DNA from: Brachypodius melanocephalos
Taxonomy: Eukaryota > Chordata > Aves > Passeriformes > Pycnonotidae
Direction: 5' to 3'
Assembly (NCBI GenBank): GCA_013398615.1
Contig: VZSR01000514.1
Span: 11,065,621 to 11,129,620 of the forward strand
Length of the DNA stretch: 64,000 bases
In this document: one piece after another, positions 62,227 to 64,000 of the stretch
Layout: the number at the start of each line of letters is the position of its first letter
Position numbering within the stretch: the first letter of the stretch is position 1
Position numbers and translations under genes: made by a program
The notes under the pieces: generated by a model
The model's database searches: none
What the model saw: only the letters and a program-made list of their open reading frames with translations
Told to the model about the DNA's origin: nothing

Positions 62227-64000
62227 CATTCACATTCACATCCCCATCCACACCCACATCCCCATCCCTGCTGCTCCACCCTGCTCAGGGAAACTCACGG
62301 GTTTTCCCTCCTGTCCTCCCTTCTGAGCAATGTGGGCACCTGGGGAATGTCTGTGTGACATTGATCTCAACCTTTCAACCTTCCCCAACATCTCAAAGAG
62401 AAATTAAAACATAACTCACATAATTCCACACTGCCAGGAATCTCTCAATCAGGGAAAGGCAATTTAATGGAATAATTCCACTTTTAAACTGTCAATAAAA
62501 TCAAATGTAGGGTTTTTTTTCCTCTTAAAAAGGAAAACCCAAACAAAACCTAAAGCGAGGCCAGTCGTATTTCATAAATCAACAGGCTTTAGGAAATCTC
62601 AAAATATAAATGGGATTTTTCTTTTCCAGCTTGTCAGCAGCAGCAAAGGTCCTGCCAACATAAACCATCAACACATACTTGTCTGAGAAATTGTGATGCT
62701 GAAGCAAAACTTGGCTGGGACAGCACTATATGAAACTATTATATATTATTCTGCTGCACTGTACAGGGGAAATTAAGTAAATTGATAAACCTGAGATCTG
62801 TGAGTGCAATTAAACATTTGGTTTTAATGAAGCTCAAAGTTATATTAATTTCTAAATAATAATAATAATAACTCTATTACCACTGGCAAAGGAATGTAGA
62901 TGTCCTGAGCTGGTGAGAAATTAATTAGAGGGGAATCCTGCTCACACACAAAATATTCACTTCAGGTCTGTCCCTGCCCACTGCAGTGCTCCTGTGCCAA
63001 CTGCAAACCTCCAGGTCCTTCATCCCACAATTAATTTACAGCTTCACAAGGACAGGGCCTGACCTCACAGCTCTTCCATGCATTTCAAGGAGTTTTAGGT
63101 GAAAAGGTGCCAGAATTGGAGCCTTGTGACCCTGGAGTGCAGGGCTGCACCTCAGGGGGTGATCTTAAATAAATTAAAAAAAAAATTATTTATTTTCATT
63201 ATACATTCTACATTCCCAGAGCTCTGTGTAACAAATTCCCAGGCAAACAAACAAAAGGGGAAGAAAAATGAAGTGGTGACTGAGGACTTCACTTTGAGGC
63301 TGTTTTAATAAGTTGCAGATGGATGCTATGGGGATAAATGAGCAGGATGATCTATTGACTGTTTTTCTAATAGAGCTGATATTTAGATTTTTTTTTTCAA
63401 ATGGTTTGGTCATTCTTTAACTTTAAAGGACTGGGAAATACAGAGAATGGGAGTCTGGAGGCAGATGTGCTCCTGTCTCCACCACTGCCCCTGGTCACCT
63501 CTTTCTGTAACAATTCTCCACCTCTAAAATAGAGGAAATTTTAGTATGCACAGAAAAAAATTATCTCTTGATGAAGAGCACAATAGGAGAGGCAACTGCA
63601 CAGCAGGATTCTATTAAAGTAACAAATCTGACCCAAATCAACCCAGGGCAGCACCTCAAAGGGTGGTGGGAGCAGTAGCACCACCGGTTTTACATCTCCA
63701 GGAGCGGTGGAGGTGTTCTTCTCACACAGACACATCATTACTCACTGAGCTTCTGTTCCAGCCTGTGCCTTTCATGAACCTGAAAATATATTCTCTGAAA
63801 TGGAATTATGGCCAGAGCTCCTGCAGCACACACTCCATCCTTTCTCCATGCAGGACAGATCTGTCCACAGTGGGTGCAGACTGAGCTGCAGCTTTGATTC
63901 CTGCAATCCCAGCAAGGAGATACTTGAATGGGAAGAGAAAAAAATGCAATTTCATGGCCAGAATTTGGGCTGAAAGGAACAGTAATTGGGTTGTCAGAGA

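Larger units (their letters stand above)
59201..64000 (-). other. ADAM12 intron upstream of window exon 1, incomplete
   Basis: At least 4.8 kb of intron running out of the window. I looked for the preceding prodomain exon (a short exon ending in two bases of a split Arg codon) and did not find one. It holds a CR1 fragment at 59934-60062, a decayed 26-30-bp repeat near 60907-60982, the pentamer array at 62139-62226, and an AAT run at 62857-62873. Confidence 0.7.

Noticed and set aside
59201..64000. Upstream prodomain exon of ADAM12
   Set aside because: No minus-strand segment with suitable splice sites and similarity to the expected prodomain sequence was found; it most likely lies beyond the window.

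Overview
The window is vertebrate nuclear DNA, almost certainly from a bird and probably a songbird. It is AT-rich, carries many degraded CR1 LINE tails of the avian type, and has two related LTR-like fragments. There is one recognisable gene: the 3' two thirds of ADAM12 on the minus strand, split into 18 coding exons between 59200 and 1565. Every exon has GT..AG borders, and all exon phases join without a break. Spliced, they give 763 codons plus a TGA stop, matching the last ~767 residues of the 909-residue human long form. The signal peptide and first part of the prodomain are not seen and should lie beyond base 64000.

Layout, read along the gene (high to low coordinates). Exon 1 of the window (59017-59200) encodes the end of the prodomain with its cysteine switch. 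Exons 2-6 (55199 down to 46220) encode the furin site and the metalloprotease, including HELGHNFGMNHD. Exons 7-9 (28788 to 22269) encode the end of the protease and the disintegrin domain. Exons 10-13 (14425 to 8779) encode the cysteine-rich and EGF-like parts. Exon 14 (8128-8263) encodes the membrane helix. Exons 15-18 (7510 to 1565) encode a proline-rich cytoplasmic tail with SH3-binding motifs. Bases 1-1564 are 3'UTR and/or downstream sequence.

The rest is intron. It holds about 15 CR1 3' fragments, one ~1.1 kb relic of an old CR1/L3-clade reverse transcriptase (about 25600-26745, minus), two LTR-like fragments (about 9982-10219 and 15186-15426), and several tandem arrays. The main arrays are a 14-bp minisatellite at 51351-51599, a 162-bp duplication at 20381-20704, a hexamer array at 28153-28228 and a pentamer array at 62139-62226. 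Two 100-N assembly gaps lie at 9882-9981 and 33003-33102.

I found no second protein gene, no RNA gene, no CRISPR array and no promoter. I see no previously undescribed system. The items worth checking are intronic repeats that could affect splicing, the lineage-specific ADAM12 cytoplasmic tail, and the old LINE relic. All comparisons with human ADAM12 are from memory of that protein, not from a search.
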